Shown here: one piece after another, positions 45,804-54,015 of the stretch | How positions within the stretch are numbered: the first letter of the stretch is position 1 | How the letters are laid out: each line of letters starts with the position of its first letter | Position numbers and translations under genes: made by a program | Assembly (NCBI GenBank): GCA_964401835.1 | Contig: CAYNZP010000001.1 | Location: forward strand, 62,001-126,000 | DNA: 64,000 bases | Source: CAYNZP01 sp964401835 | Lineage (GTDB): Bacteria > Planctomycetota > Phycisphaerae > SM23-33 | Direction: 5' to 3' | The notes under the pieces: model-generated | Told to the model about the DNA's origin: nothing | The model's database searches: none | The model's input: the letters and a program-made list of their open reading frames with translations, nothing else

Positions 45804-46487
45804 ATGAAAAGAATATCTGCACAAGATATTGCCTCTGTTCTGTCCAATTGCCCGATTTTTTCCTCCATCAAGAAGACCAATCTTAAAAAGATCATAGCCG
45901 ATTCGCAGAAGCTGACATTTTCCGCAGGCGAGCAGATATTCCGCCCGAGCCAGAAGGCGGAGCGGTTTTTCGTTATCATTTCCGGCAAGGTCAGGATATT
46001 CAAAGTATCTCCCAAGGGTGACGAGCAGATTCTACATATCTACGGCCAAGGCGATACGTTTGGCGAAGCGGCGATGCTTTCCGGCATAAAATACCCGGCT
46101 TACTGCGAGGCGCTTGGAGAGACTTCGTTGCTTGCAATATGCAGAGACGCCTTGCGAGATCAAATCGGTCAAAACCCGGACATTGCGATGGGTATGCTGG
46201 CTGGGCTTAGTGGTAAGCTTCGCGAATTCAACCGTCTTATCGAAGAGCTTTCGCTTAAGGAAGTTCCGGCAAGAGTTGCCGGCGTGCTTTTGGAAAGCTA
46301 CCGCCGCAGCGGCAAAAAAGAGGTTCACCTGGGGATTACCAAGCGGCAGCTGGCTGCGAGGGTTGGAACCGTCGCCGAGACGCTTAGCAGAGCCCTGAAA
46401 AAAATGAAAGATTCCGGCCTGATTGAGGTGAAAGGCTCGGTTTTCATATTGCTCAATGTAGACGGCTTGGAAGATTTGGCCGACTGA
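45804..46487 (+). CDS. Crp/Fnr-family regulator, probably HcpR
   Basis: 227 residues. Cyclic-nucleotide-binding-like sensor domain (about 20-140; FSAGEQIFRPSQKAERFFVIISGKVRIF), dimerisation helix, and a C-terminal HTH_Crp (about 170-225; LGITKRQLAARVGTVAETLSRALKKMK). It lies 12 bp after the desulfurase gene. The next intergenic region carries a TTGAC-N4-GTCAA palindrome, the known recognition pattern of HcpR in several anaerobes, directly before the ferredoxin-hcp operon. I infer that it activates that operon in response to NO or nitrite. Confidence 0.88.
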   Translation: MKRISAQDIASVLSNCPIFSSIKKTNLKKIIADSQKLTFSAGEQIFRPSQKAERFFVIISGKVRIFKVSPKGDEQILHIYGQGDTFGEAAMLSGIKYPAYCEALGETSLLAICRDALRDQIGQNPDIAMGMLAGLSGKLREFNRLIEELSLKEVPARVAGVLLESYRRSGKKEVHLGITKRQLAARVGTVAETLSRALKKMKDSGLIEVKGSVFILLNVDGLEDLAD

Positions 46488-46542
46488 GCTTGTTTAGCGG
46501 CCTTTTCGGAGGCTGGGAAATTTTTTTAAAAAAACCCTCCCA

Positions 46543-46558
46543 CTTGACGTAAGTCAAG
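46543..46558 (+). promoter_or_regulatory. HcpR/Fnr-type operator
   Basis: CTTGACGTAAGTCAAG is a perfect 16-bp dyad (TTGAC-N4-GTCAA plus flanking C/G). It is centred about 64 bp before the ATG of the ferredoxin gene, a usual place for class II activation by Crp/Fnr proteins. Upstream lies a hairpin-like run (46494-46535) that may end the regulator transcript. Confidence 0.75.
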
Positions 46559-46614
46559 GCACTCAAAAGCCATTTCGGGGATAATTTCAACACAAAGGTA
46601 AGGAGTGTTGTATT

Positions 46615-47340
46615 ATGGCAGAGCTTGAAACGAGAAAGATAGTCAAAATAGACCCCGACAAATGCAACGGCTGCGGGCTGTGTATTCCTAATTGCGCTGA
46701 AAATGCGATAGAGATTATCGACGGCAAGGCCCAACTGGTAGCTGACAATCTTTGCGATGGTTTGGGTAACTGCCTTGGCACCTGCCCGCAGGATGCGATA
46801 ACCATAGAGGAGCGTCCGGCAGAGGCCTATGATGAAGCAGCTGTCGAGCAACACCTGCGACCATCTCAACCCGCCCAGCAACCAGAAGCTTGCAGCTGCC
46901 CAAGCGCCATGTTGAGAAAACTCGCCCCTGCTGCCGATGCGCCGACTGAAGCTTCAGCCCAGAGGCCATCGCATTTGGGACATTTCCCGATTCAGCTTAC
47001 GCTTGTGCCCGAAAGCGGCGCTATCTGGCAGGACGCCGATGTGCTGCTGGCGGCTGACTGCGTCGGCTTTGCTTTACCCGATTTCCATGAGAAGCTTTTA
47101 CGCGGTGGCAAAACACTTGCGGTCGCCTGTCCGAAGCTCGATGACGGCGGCAGCTATATCGCCAAGCTTACAAGAATTTTCAAAGCGAACAATATTAAGT
47201 CTGTCACTGTGGCGCGAATGGAAGTGCCTTGCTGCATGGGGCTGGTACAAATTGCCGAACAGGCCCTGAAACTCGCGGGCAGAGATGATATCACCATCAA
47301 TGAAAAAGTGGTCCGAATAAACGGAACAATAGAATCCTAA
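46615..47340 (+). CDS. 4Fe-4S ferredoxin-domain protein of the hcp operon
   Basis: 241 residues; AAGGAG before the ATG. The N-terminal ferredoxin domain has one normal motif (C17, C20, C23, C27 in CNGCGLCIPNC) and one variant motif (CDGLGNCLGTCP; C47, C53, C57) lacking one Cys. The rest (about 125-241) is a conserved C-terminal region with SGAIWQDADVLLAADCVGFAL and MEVPCCMGLVQIAEQALK that is often found beside Hcp. It presumably feeds electrons to Hcp. It is 11 bp from hcp. Confidence 0.88.
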   Translation: MAELETRKIVKIDPDKCNGCGLCIPNCAENAIEIIDGKAQLVADNLCDGLGNCLGTCPQDAITIEERPAEAYDEAAVEQHLRPSQPAQQPEACSCPSAMLRKLAPAADAPTEASAQRPSHLGHFPIQLTLVPESGAIWQDADVLLAADCVGFALPDFHEKLLRGGKTLAVACPKLDDGGSYIAKLTRIFKANNIKSVTVARMEVPCCMGLVQIAEQALKLAGRDDITINEKVVRINGTIES

Positions 47341-47351
47341 GGAGAATCTTA

Positions 47352-49001
47352 ATGAATATGTTTTGTTATCAGTGCGAACAGACAGCCCAGGGCAGCGGCT
47401 GCACCGCTCATGGCGTATGCGGCAAGGATCCGGAAACCGCAGCCCTTCAGGACCTGCTGGTATTTGCAGCCAAGGGTATTTCGCAATACGCGCATCGCGC
47501 CCGGCAACTCGGCGCATCAGACAGAGAAATTGATATATTTATAATCAAGGCCTTGTTTACGACTGTTACGAACGTAAATTTCGACCCCCAAAGCGTGGCC
47601 CAGTGGGTTCGCGATGCAGCCGGTGTTCGCGACAAGGCTAAAAAGCTCTACGAGGGTGCCTGTGAAAAGTGCGGTAAAGATGCCGAGTACGTTAAGGGCC
47701 CGGCAGAGCTTGTCCCGGCTGAGGATTTGGACGAACTTATTCGCCAGGGTGAAGAAGTCAGTATTTCCAAACGGCTGGACACACTTGGCGAAGACATTAC
47801 AGGCCTGCAGGAGCTTTTAATTTACGGCCTCAAAGGCACGGCTGCCTATGCCGACCACGCACAGATACTCGGCCAGGAAGACGACGAAGTCTATGCATTC
47901 TTCCACGAGTCGCTGGACTTCCTGACGCGCGACGATTTGGGCGTGGAAGAGCTTGTAACGCAGGTGCTCAAATGCGGCGAAATCAACCTGAAGGTAATGG
48001 GCCTGCTCGACGCGGCCAACACCGGCGCGTACGGCAATCCCGAGCCGACAGCTGTTCGCATCACGCCGGTTGCCGGCAAGGCGATTCTGGTATCCGGCCA
48101 CGACCTGAAAGACCTGGCAGAACTTCTGAAACAAACCGAGGGCAAGGGAGTCAACATTTATACTCACGGCGAAATGCTGCCGGCCCACGGCTATCCGGAA
48201 CTGAAGAAATACAAACATCTCGTCGGAAATTATGGCGGTGCGTGGCAGGACCAGCGAAAGGAGTTCGACGAATTTCCCGGCGCGATACTGATGACGACAA
48301 ACTGCATCCAGAAACCAAAGGACAGCTACAAGGATAGCATCTTCACTTGTGGCCTCGTGGCCTGGCCGGGCGTTGAACATATTTCTGATGGCGACTTCGC
48401 CCCGGTTATCGAGGCTGCCTTGGCAGCTGATGGTTTTGCAGAAGACACCCCGGAAAAGACCATAACCGTCGGCTTCGGCCACGATGCGGTTCTTGGCGTT
48501 GCGGATAAAGTTATCGAGGCAGTCAAGGCTGGCGATATCCGCCACTTTTTCCTCATCGGCGGCTGCGACGGCGCCAAACCCGGCAGAAACTACTACACGG
48601 AATTCGCACAGGCAGTGCCCGACGACTGCGTGATTTTGACGCTGGCGTGCGGCAAGTATCGTTTCAACAAACTCGACTTCGGTGATATCGGAGGTATCCC
48701 ACGGCTGCTGGATATCGGCCAATGCAATGACGCGTATTCAGCTGTTCAGATTGCCGTCGCACTTGCCAATGCTTTCGAGTGCGGGGTGAACGACCTGCCG
48801 CTGTCGCTGATACTCAGCTGGTATGAGCAGAAGGCTGTTTGCATTCTGCTTAGCCTGTTGCATCTCGGCATCAAAAACATCCGCATCGGCCCTTCGCTGC
48901 CTGCTTTTGTCTCTCCAGCAGTACTCAACGTGCTCGTTGAAAATTTCAACCTGACACCAATCAGCACACCTCAAGAGGACATCAAGGCGATTCTGGGATA
49001 A
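47352..49001 (+). CDS. hcp: Hybrid-cluster protein (hydroxylamine/NO reductase)
   Basis: 549 residues with AAGGAG before the ATG. The N-terminal cubane motif is C5, C8, C17 and C23 (C-x2-C-x8-C-x5-C), which marks class I Hcp with a [4Fe-4S] cluster. The hybrid-cluster ligands come later (for example the MTTNCIQKP and FTCGLVAWPG segments, and GGCDGAKP). Hcp reduces NO to N2O and hydroxylamine to ammonia, and protects anaerobes from nitrosative stress. Cotranscribed with the ferredoxin gene and followed by a terminator. Confidence 0.96.
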   Translation: MNMFCYQCEQTAQGSGCTAHGVCGKDPETAALQDLLVFAAKGISQYAHRARQLGASDREIDIFIIKALFTTVTNVNFDPQSVAQWVRDAAGVRDKAKKLYEGACEKCGKDAEYVKGPAELVPAEDLDELIRQGEEVSISKRLDTLGEDITGLQELLIYGLKGTAAYADHAQILGQEDDEVYAFFHESLDFLTRDDLGVEELVTQVLKCGEINLKVMGLLDAANTGAYGNPEPTAVRITPVAGKAILVSGHDLKDLAELLKQTEGKGVNIYTHGEMLPAHGYPELKKYKHLVGNYGGAWQDQRKEFDEFPGAILMTTNCIQKPKDSYKDSIFTCGLVAWPGVEHISDGDFAPVIEAALAADGFAEDTPEKTITVGFGHDAVLGVADKVIEAVKAGDIRHFFLIGGCDGAKPGRNYYTEFAQAVPDDCVILTLACGKYRFNKLDFGDIGGIPRLLDIGQCNDAYSAVQIAVALANAFECGVNDLPLSLILSWYEQKAVCILLSLLHLGIKNIRIGPSLPAFVSPAVLNVLVENFNLTPISTPQEDIKAILG

Positions 49002-49022
49002 ACGAACTCTTGAAAAATCGAC

Positions 49023-49059
49023 AAAAAAAGCCCGCGGGAAAATTCCGCGGACTTTTTGT
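49023..49059 (+). terminator. Intrinsic terminator after hcp
   Basis: CCGCGG and CCGCGG pair around GAAAATT, extended by AAAAAGC/ACTTTTT. An A run on the left and a T run on the right make it bidirectional, so it also serves the convergent glycosyltransferase operon. Confidence 0.85.
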
Positions 49060-49076
49060 TTAACAAATTTAGCCGA

Positions 49077-50303
49077 CTAAAATTCCATCGGTAGCAGAAC
49101 GGGTTTTTTTGTCTTTTTCGCGCTGCGGGCAAGTGAGTAAGCTTCGTTGTATTGCTCGGCTACCACGTCCCAGCTGACGACTTGATCGAGGTAGGTTTTC
49201 AGGCTTTCACCCATTCTCATTCGGGCGGCCTCGTTGCAGGCCAGCTCGATAACGTGCCTCTTGAGCATTTCCTTGTTGGTGAACAGCAAGCCGCCGCCGC
49301 TTTCGAGTGTCTGGGCGGTAAGGCCTTCCATCGGCGCGGTGGTAATATAGGGCTTGTTGAGTGCGATGATCCTGGCCAGTGTGCCGGACTGGGTCTCGTC
49401 GGTACTGGGCAGGACGATGAAGTCGCAAACAGCCATCATCTTATAGTAAATCTCGCCGCGAGGAACGAACTCGAAGTAATGGGCCAGGCCCTTCTTCTCC
49501 AGCAGGTTCACATCCTCGATGTATTTGTCGTAATCAGCCTTGTGGTTCGGGTCTCGCCAGGTTCCGGCAGCAAGAAGGTCCCAATCTTCCCCGATGCGCT
49601 GTTTAATTTCCTCGGCAATCTCTTCCCACATGCTAGTAAGGATATCCCACCGCTTGTTCGACTGGATCCAGCCGATCAGGCCGACGAGGTGGTTGGAAAG
49701 GTGCGGTAGCTTGTCCAGGCCGAGTTCTTTTCGCAGGTCAACGACCTCTTCGAGCGAGAATCTGTGGTCATCCCTCGCCCCGTGCGGCACGACCATGATA
49801 TTCTGGGGAGTCGGCCAACCTCGGCCGGCGAAATTCCAGTCCAGTCGCCACTTCTGATAGTGGCACTTGAACAGTACGACATCCGACCTGCGGCACATCT
49901 TGAAGATGAAATCTGCCTCAAAGTCTGTCAATCGACCATGGATGGTGTGCGGTTCGATTATGGTTGGCACGTCGGAGATTGCATCGAGCATGTCCAGCAA
50001 GCCTTCATTGCCGTCGCCCTGGCCTCGCTCGTCGCGATATTCGTAGAGGCCGTATTCATGTTCGATATGAACAGCACGCGGCTTGAGCTCGTGCACCTTA
50101 TCGGCGACCGCCCTCCACCAGTCGCGTTTGGTGATATCCATAATAGGAAGTACACCTTTGCCCTCACCATCTGTGTGGCTTATTACCAGAACATCCCGAT
50201 CAGGGTTGTGCTTCTGGATGAACTCCCGAGCCTCTTCACAAAAGGTGCCGATCCCGCAAAGTCTTGGCGGATAACTACTTATCATTACTATTGGTGCTGG
50301 CAT
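49077..50303 (-). CDS. GT4-type glycosyltransferase, second gene of the pair
   Basis: 408 residues. N-terminal SSYPPRLCGIGTFCEEA, middle VHIEHEYGLYEY and the C-terminal donor-site region with LPSTDETQSGTLARIIALNKP are typical of GT-B family 4 glycosyltransferases that use nucleotide sugars. The start overlaps the end of the upstream gene by 29 bp and has AAGG nearby. It pairs with a longer paralogue, suggesting a pathway for a glycan or glycoside. Acceptor unknown. Confidence 0.85.
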   Translation of the reverse strand: MPAPIVMISSYPPRLCGIGTFCEEAREFIQKHNPDRDVLVISHTDGEGKGVLPIMDITKRDWWRAVADKVHELKPRAVHIEHEYGLYEYRDERGQGDGNEGLLDMLDAISDVPTIIEPHTIHGRLTDFEADFIFKMCRRSDVVLFKCHYQKWRLDWNFAGRGWPTPQNIMVVPHGARDDHRFSLEEVVDLRKELGLDKLPHLSNHLVGLIGWIQSNKRWDILTSMWEEIAEEIKQRIGEDWDLLAAGTWRDPNHKADYDKYIEDVNLLEKKGLAHYFEFVPRGEIYYKMMAVCDFIVLPSTDETQSGTLARIIALNKPYITTAPMEGLTAQTLESGGGLLFTNKEMLKRHVIELACNEAARMRMGESLKTYLDQVVSWDVVAEQYNEAYSLARSAKKTKKPVLLPMEF

Positions 50304-52671
50304 TTTTTACTACCTTTACTCCTGCTACGGGTCCACTCGGTTTAATTGCCTTAGGTACAGGCCGTTGCTTTCCACTCTTATCGGCAGGAATGTCTCCTAA
50401 AGTTTGCTCCATTTGAAAATCATGCATTAAAAGTACGCTCATAAGCCACGCCAAAGTGCTCTCTGCGCCCTGATTCTGGTTAACCGTATCAGGGTGGACC
50501 CCGTCGCGACAGCCGCCAGTTGTAAAATCGTAAACCGGTGTCCTGAGGTCATTATCTCCCAGGAACCAGTTGAAGGCCCGCCTTGCTTCTTTTATCCATC
50601 TTTTCTCCCTCGTTACATGATAGGCTTCCAGACAAGCATCTACCAAAGCATGTGCCTCAATCGGCTGCTGGTCGAAACGGGCCCGGTTTCCGCCCTTTAC
50701 ATACCACCCATCAGACCCAATTATAGACAGCATACCATCTTCGTTTGTCTGAATTTTCATCAGCCATTCGAGGGCAATCTTTCCAACATCTATCATGTCA
50801 TTTCGCTGCATCCATTTTCCGCTCATCAGCAGCGCATGCGGCAATTTGGCGTTTGCATAGGTAACGGCATTCTCGCACCATGGCCAGTCGTCGCTCATTT
50901 TGTCGGTGAAGTGTTTTAAAAGTCTTTCAGCTAGCAGAGCTCGATATCGACGGACCTCGGAATCACCGCCGAATCGCTGCAGGTAAGAATGAATTCCGAC
51001 AATTGAAAAAGCCCACGCACGCGGAGAGGAAAAACTCTCTGCCGCTTCGAGGCCCTGGAGGAATAATCTTGTCGCCAGCGCGATCATCGATTCATGCGGA
51101 CAAAGAGCGACACCTGTTCCCAGCCCCCAAAGAGCCCGGGCGTGGCTGTCTTCGCTGCCGATAGCCTCAGACCACGTTCGGTCGTAGTTCATGAAGTTTC
51201 TGAATCGACCCTTCTTCGGGTTCATCGCGTGCGAGAGGAACGAAAGATACGTGTGTATGTATTTTATAATTCCTTCGTCGTGGGTCTGGTCCCAGTACAT
51301 CGTCGCAGCCATGAGAGCCCGCGCGTTATCGTCGGTGCAATAGCCATGACTGCGATCTGGAGTCGAATAAAGCGAGTGCTGTAATATGCCCGTATCATCC
51401 GTCATCACGTTGAGGTGACGAAGATCGACTTCTGGTAGCTCATCCTGTTCGGCAACCTTCTTGGCAGCTTCGCCGACAGCTACCAGCGTACGCTCCTGGG
51501 CCCATGTTTCCGAGGCCTCCTGGAAAACGTCCAGATATTTTTGTGCTACTTTCGGCCAGGCCATTGCGCGGCAGAAATTATAGGAATTCTTTCTCATGGC
51601 GTGGCGTTTTGTTTCGTTGTCGAGCAACTCTATTACGGCGTCAGACATGGCTTCGGTGTCGTTGAACGGAACAATACTTCCCCGGCCGTCCGCGAGCATC
51701 TCTGAGGCGTACCAGTAAGGGGTAGAGACAATCGCCTTACCCGTGCCCATAGCATAGGCAAGCGTGCCCGATGTTATTTGTGCTTCATTTAAATAGGGAG
51801 TTACATAAATATCCGCCGAGCCCAGGTATTCGCAAAGTTCTTTAAGTTCGACAAACCGGTTTACGAACATGACATTGTCGGCAAGGCCGAGTTCGTGCGC
51901 GCGTCGTGTCAGGCCGTTACGATATTCTTCACCATTTTCTTTTTTGATATGCGGGTGCGTTGCACCGAGGAGTATGTAAACAGCGTCCGGGTGTTTGGCG
52001 ACTACTTTCGGCAAGGCTTCGATTATATTTTCTATACCTTTGCCGGGCGAAAGCAGGCCGAAGGTTAATAAAACTTTTTTGCCTTCTACCCCAAACTGAT
52101 CTTTATAGAAGTTCGGGTCTACAAACGGAACATCTGGAATACCATGATGAACATGTACGATTTTTTCTCGCGGCACGCCATAAACTTCTTCGAGCATACC
52201 GAAAGCGACTTCGCTCATTACAATAATGCGGCTGGAGAGGCGGCAGGTTTCCTGCAATACCAGAAGTTGTTGATCTGAGGGTTCTTTCAAGACGGTATGA
52301 AGTGTAGTGACCAGAGGTCTCCTCAACCTCCGAAGTGTCGCAAGAACATTCGCGCCGCACGTTCCCCCGAATATTCCATATTCGTGCTGCATACATACGG
52401 CAGATACCTGATGTATATTCAAAAACTCCGCAGCCAAACGGTAGTCGGCCTGAACATTTTGACGAATCTCAAAACGTACTCTGTCTGGATAGGGATAGCC
52501 TTCAGGGATATCATTCATTGCGGCAACGAAAACATCATAGTCATCGCCCCCCTGTTTCGCGACTGCTTCGCAAAGATCGTGCGTGAATGTGGCTATACCG
52601 CACTGACGTGGAGGATAATCACTTAGAAATGCTATTGACGACTTTTCGAGTCTGGACTTCGATCTTGCCAT
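50275..52671 (-). CDS. GT4-type glycosyltransferase fused to an alpha/alpha-toroid domain
   Basis: 798 residues. Residues 1 to about 395 are a GT-B family 4 transferase (SDYPPRQCGIATFTHDL, VCMQHEYGIFGG, LLTFGLLSPGKGIENIIEALP, SADIYVTPYLNEAQITSGTLAYAMGTGKA). A second domain follows (about 420-760) with HSLYSTPDRSHGYCTDDNARAL and repeated helix pairs (ALWGLGTGVAL, RAWAFSIVGIHSYLQRFGG), which looks like a six-hairpin glycosidase-type barrel. Such fusions occur beside mannoside phosphorylase loci in other bacteria. GAGG precedes the ATG. Together with the next gene it probably makes or recycles a storage or envelope glycan. Confidence 0.85.
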   Translation of the reverse strand: MARSKSRLEKSSIAFLSDYPPRQCGIATFTHDLCEAVAKQGGDDYDVFVAAMNDIPEGYPYPDRVRFEIRQNVQADYRLAAEFLNIHQVSAVCMQHEYGIFGGTCGANVLATLRRLRRPLVTTLHTVLKEPSDQQLLVLQETCRLSSRIIVMSEVAFGMLEEVYGVPREKIVHVHHGIPDVPFVDPNFYKDQFGVEGKKVLLTFGLLSPGKGIENIIEALPKVVAKHPDAVYILLGATHPHIKKENGEEYRNGLTRRAHELGLADNVMFVNRFVELKELCEYLGSADIYVTPYLNEAQITSGTLAYAMGTGKAIVSTPYWYASEMLADGRGSIVPFNDTEAMSDAVIELLDNETKRHAMRKNSYNFCRAMAWPKVAQKYLDVFQEASETWAQERTLVAVGEAAKKVAEQDELPEVDLRHLNVMTDDTGILQHSLYSTPDRSHGYCTDDNARALMAATMYWDQTHDEGIIKYIHTYLSFLSHAMNPKKGRFRNFMNYDRTWSEAIGSEDSHARALWGLGTGVALCPHESMIALATRLFLQGLEAAESFSSPRAWAFSIVGIHSYLQRFGGDSEVRRYRALLAERLLKHFTDKMSDDWPWCENAVTYANAKLPHALLMSGKWMQRNDMIDVGKIALEWLMKIQTNEDGMLSIIGSDGWYVKGGNRARFDQQPIEAHALVDACLEAYHVTREKRWIKEARRAFNWFLGDNDLRTPVYDFTTGGCRDGVHPDTVNQNQGAESTLAWLMSVLLMHDFQMEQTLGDIPADKSGKQRPVPKAIKPSGPVAGVKVVKNASTNSNDK

Positions 52672-52867
52672 ATATCAATACCTCGCTGAGCCAGTTAAAA
52701 GATCTTTTACTAGAGAAGTATTCTAAGATAAATCACTGCTGTTTCTCAAGTACAACAACTGTAGATGCTTCATAATAAGCAAAATATGTTGATTCTTTTT
52801 TAAATAGGAGGCTATAATTTTCGACACTACAATTGAAAACGCATAAGAACATAAACAGGAGATTGTT

Positions 52868-53326
52868 ATGCCAGCAAAAAAAATGAGTATCGCGCAACTT
52901 CGTCGTCTTTTGGCTGCACATGAAAACAAGCTTGATAAACTGCAAAAGCAGCGAACAACTTTGGCTCGTCGCCTCAGTACTGTTGATGCGAAGATAGCTG
53001 AGTTGGGCGGAGAAGTTCCCGCAGCCAAGCCAAAGCGCAAGAAAAGAAAGGCAGCCAAAAAAGCTGCAAAGAAGAAAGTCGCAAAGAAAAAAGCCACCAA
53101 AAAGAAAACCGCCTCTAAACCAGCAACCGGTAAAACATTACTTGCCTACCTGAAGGCTGCAATTGCGAAATCCAAAAAAGGCATGAGAGTCACCGATGCG
53201 GCCAAGGCTGTTGTCAAAGCTGGTTATAAGACCAAGGCCAAGGATTTCTATGGCATCGTTGCCGCGACGATGAGAGACAAAAAGAACTTCAAGAAAATCA
53301 AGAGAGGCGTTTATAAAGTCGCCTGA
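52868..53326 (+). CDS. Histone H1-like lysine-rich protein with C-terminal winged helix
   Basis: 152 residues; AGGAG before the ATG. Three parts: an N-terminal coiled coil (about 5-45; QLRRLLAAHENKLDKLQKQR), a Lys/Ala-rich linker (about 55-85; KRKAAKKAAKKKVAKKK), and a C-terminal region (about 90-152) that fits a HARE-type winged helix (MRVTDAAKAVVKAGYKTKAKDFYGIV ... RGVYKVA). This is a nucleoid-associated design known from planctomycetes and chlamydiae. It should bind DNA without strong sequence preference through the linker. It stands alone with its own terminator. Confidence 0.85.
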   Translation: MPAKKMSIAQLRRLLAAHENKLDKLQKQRTTLARRLSTVDAKIAELGGEVPAAKPKRKKRKAAKKAAKKKVAKKKATKKKTASKPATGKTLLAYLKAAIAKSKKGMRVTDAAKAVVKAGYKTKAKDFYGIVAATMRDKKNFKKIKRGVYKVA

Positions 53327-53356
53327 TTAACTTTTTTGATATTTCAGCGACAAGAA

Positions 53357-53396
53357 GCTGCCCACTCGCATATGAATGCATGTGGGCAGTTTTTTA
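53357..53396 (+). terminator. Intrinsic terminator after the H1-like gene
   Basis: CTGCCCAC and GTGGGCAG form an eight-base-pair stem with an inner GCAT/ATGC extension, followed by six T residues. Confidence 0.9.
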
Positions 53397-53438
53397 TATG
53401 TTTGATAGAAGGAGTGGCGCTTCCGTCGTTAACTGTTG

Positions 53439-53687
53439 CTAATTCAAGCTGTCCTTAAAATCTCGAAGTGGGTCTCTCTTCCGACTTCGATAAGATCGTA
53501 TCATTTCGGCAATACCTAATAAAATAGAAATCCCCCAGACCACTATTGCTACAAAAATATCATTCTTGGTTGTAAAAGAGGTATCATCACCCGGGAAAAA
53601 ATAAAGGAAGAATACACTAAGCAGAAATGCAGATAAAATTGTAGTAATTATTCCCCTTAGAACGATTGTCATGGCTTTATCAGACAT
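53439..53687 (-). CDS. Small two-helix membrane protein
   Basis: 82 residues with GGGAGG before the ATG at good spacing. Two transmembrane helices (about 10-32 and 43-62) and a charged tail (RSYRSRKRDPLRDFKDSLN). No family is recognised. It is the last chromosomal gene before the integrated element. Confidence 0.7.
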   Translation of the reverse strand: MSDKAMTIVLRGIITTILSAFLLSVFFLYFFPGDDTSFTTKNDIFVAIVVWGISILLGIAEMIRSYRSRKRDPLRDFKDSLN

Positions 53688-53801
53688 AAAATGCCTCCCG
53701 TTTACAACTTCTTTCTCAACAATCCAATTTCCAATGCAAGCGCCTCATTGTGCTTTTTCTGCCTTTTTTCTGCGGCGAGAATATTCGCATTGAAAAGCCG
53801 A

Positions 53802-53880
53802 AGAGGGCGGGATTCGCTTCGCGGCGCCTTCGGCGTCGAACCTGCGTTATGTGGCTAAAGCCGCATGCGTGTTCTCATCC
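53802..53880 (-). other. tRNA-like 3' arm interrupted by a GC-rich palindromic insert
   Basis: On the plus strand GAGGGCGGGATTCG (about 53803-53816) is the same as the end of the tRNA-Ser fragment 130 bp to the right. It is then broken by about 20 bp of GC-rich palindrome (GCGCC-TTC-GGCGT) before GAACCTGCG resumes. Removing the insert restores a T-arm-like sequence. It could be a decayed tRNA copy or a short repeat that targets tRNA-like T-loops. No functional tRNA can be folded here. Confidence 0.3.
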
Positions 53881-53895
53881 CGCTGTCAATAAAGC

Positions 53896-53924
53896 AAAAC
53901 CCCGAGACTTTGTCCCGGGGTTTC
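53896..53924 (-). terminator. Terminator of the original tRNA-Ser transcript
   Basis: A 12-bp stem with one mismatch (AAACCCCGAGAC / GTCCCGGGGTTT, loop TTT), just beyond the 3' end of the tRNA-Ser fragment. Read on the minus strand it is followed by T-rich sequence. Confidence 0.75.
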
Positions 53925-53930
53925 ACTTTA

Positions 53931-53988
53931 CGGAGAGGGCGGGATTCGAACCCGCGGTACGGGAATGACCCCGTACAACGGTTTAGCA
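53931..53988 (-). other. Attachment site: 3' fragment of tRNA-Ser(GCU)
   Basis: Read on the minus strand it contains the anticodon loop TTGCTAA, the 3' half of the anticodon stem (ACCGT), a long variable arm (GTACGGG...CCCGTAC), a perfect T arm (GCGGG TTCGAAT CCCGC) and the acceptor 3' strand CCTCTCCG. The sequence 5' of the anticodon loop does not pair and is not tRNA. The shared core of the att sites therefore probably spans from the anticodon loop to the 3' end. This truncated copy cannot be a working tRNA. Confidence 0.85.
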
Positions 53989-54015
53989 AGTCCGACAAAT
54001 TTAACTTAAACCCTT

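Noticed and set aside
53750..53968. ORF of 72 codons ending in ERAGFEPAVRE
   Set aside because: The ending is the well-known spurious antisense translation of a tRNA T arm; the ORF spans the terminator and the att site.
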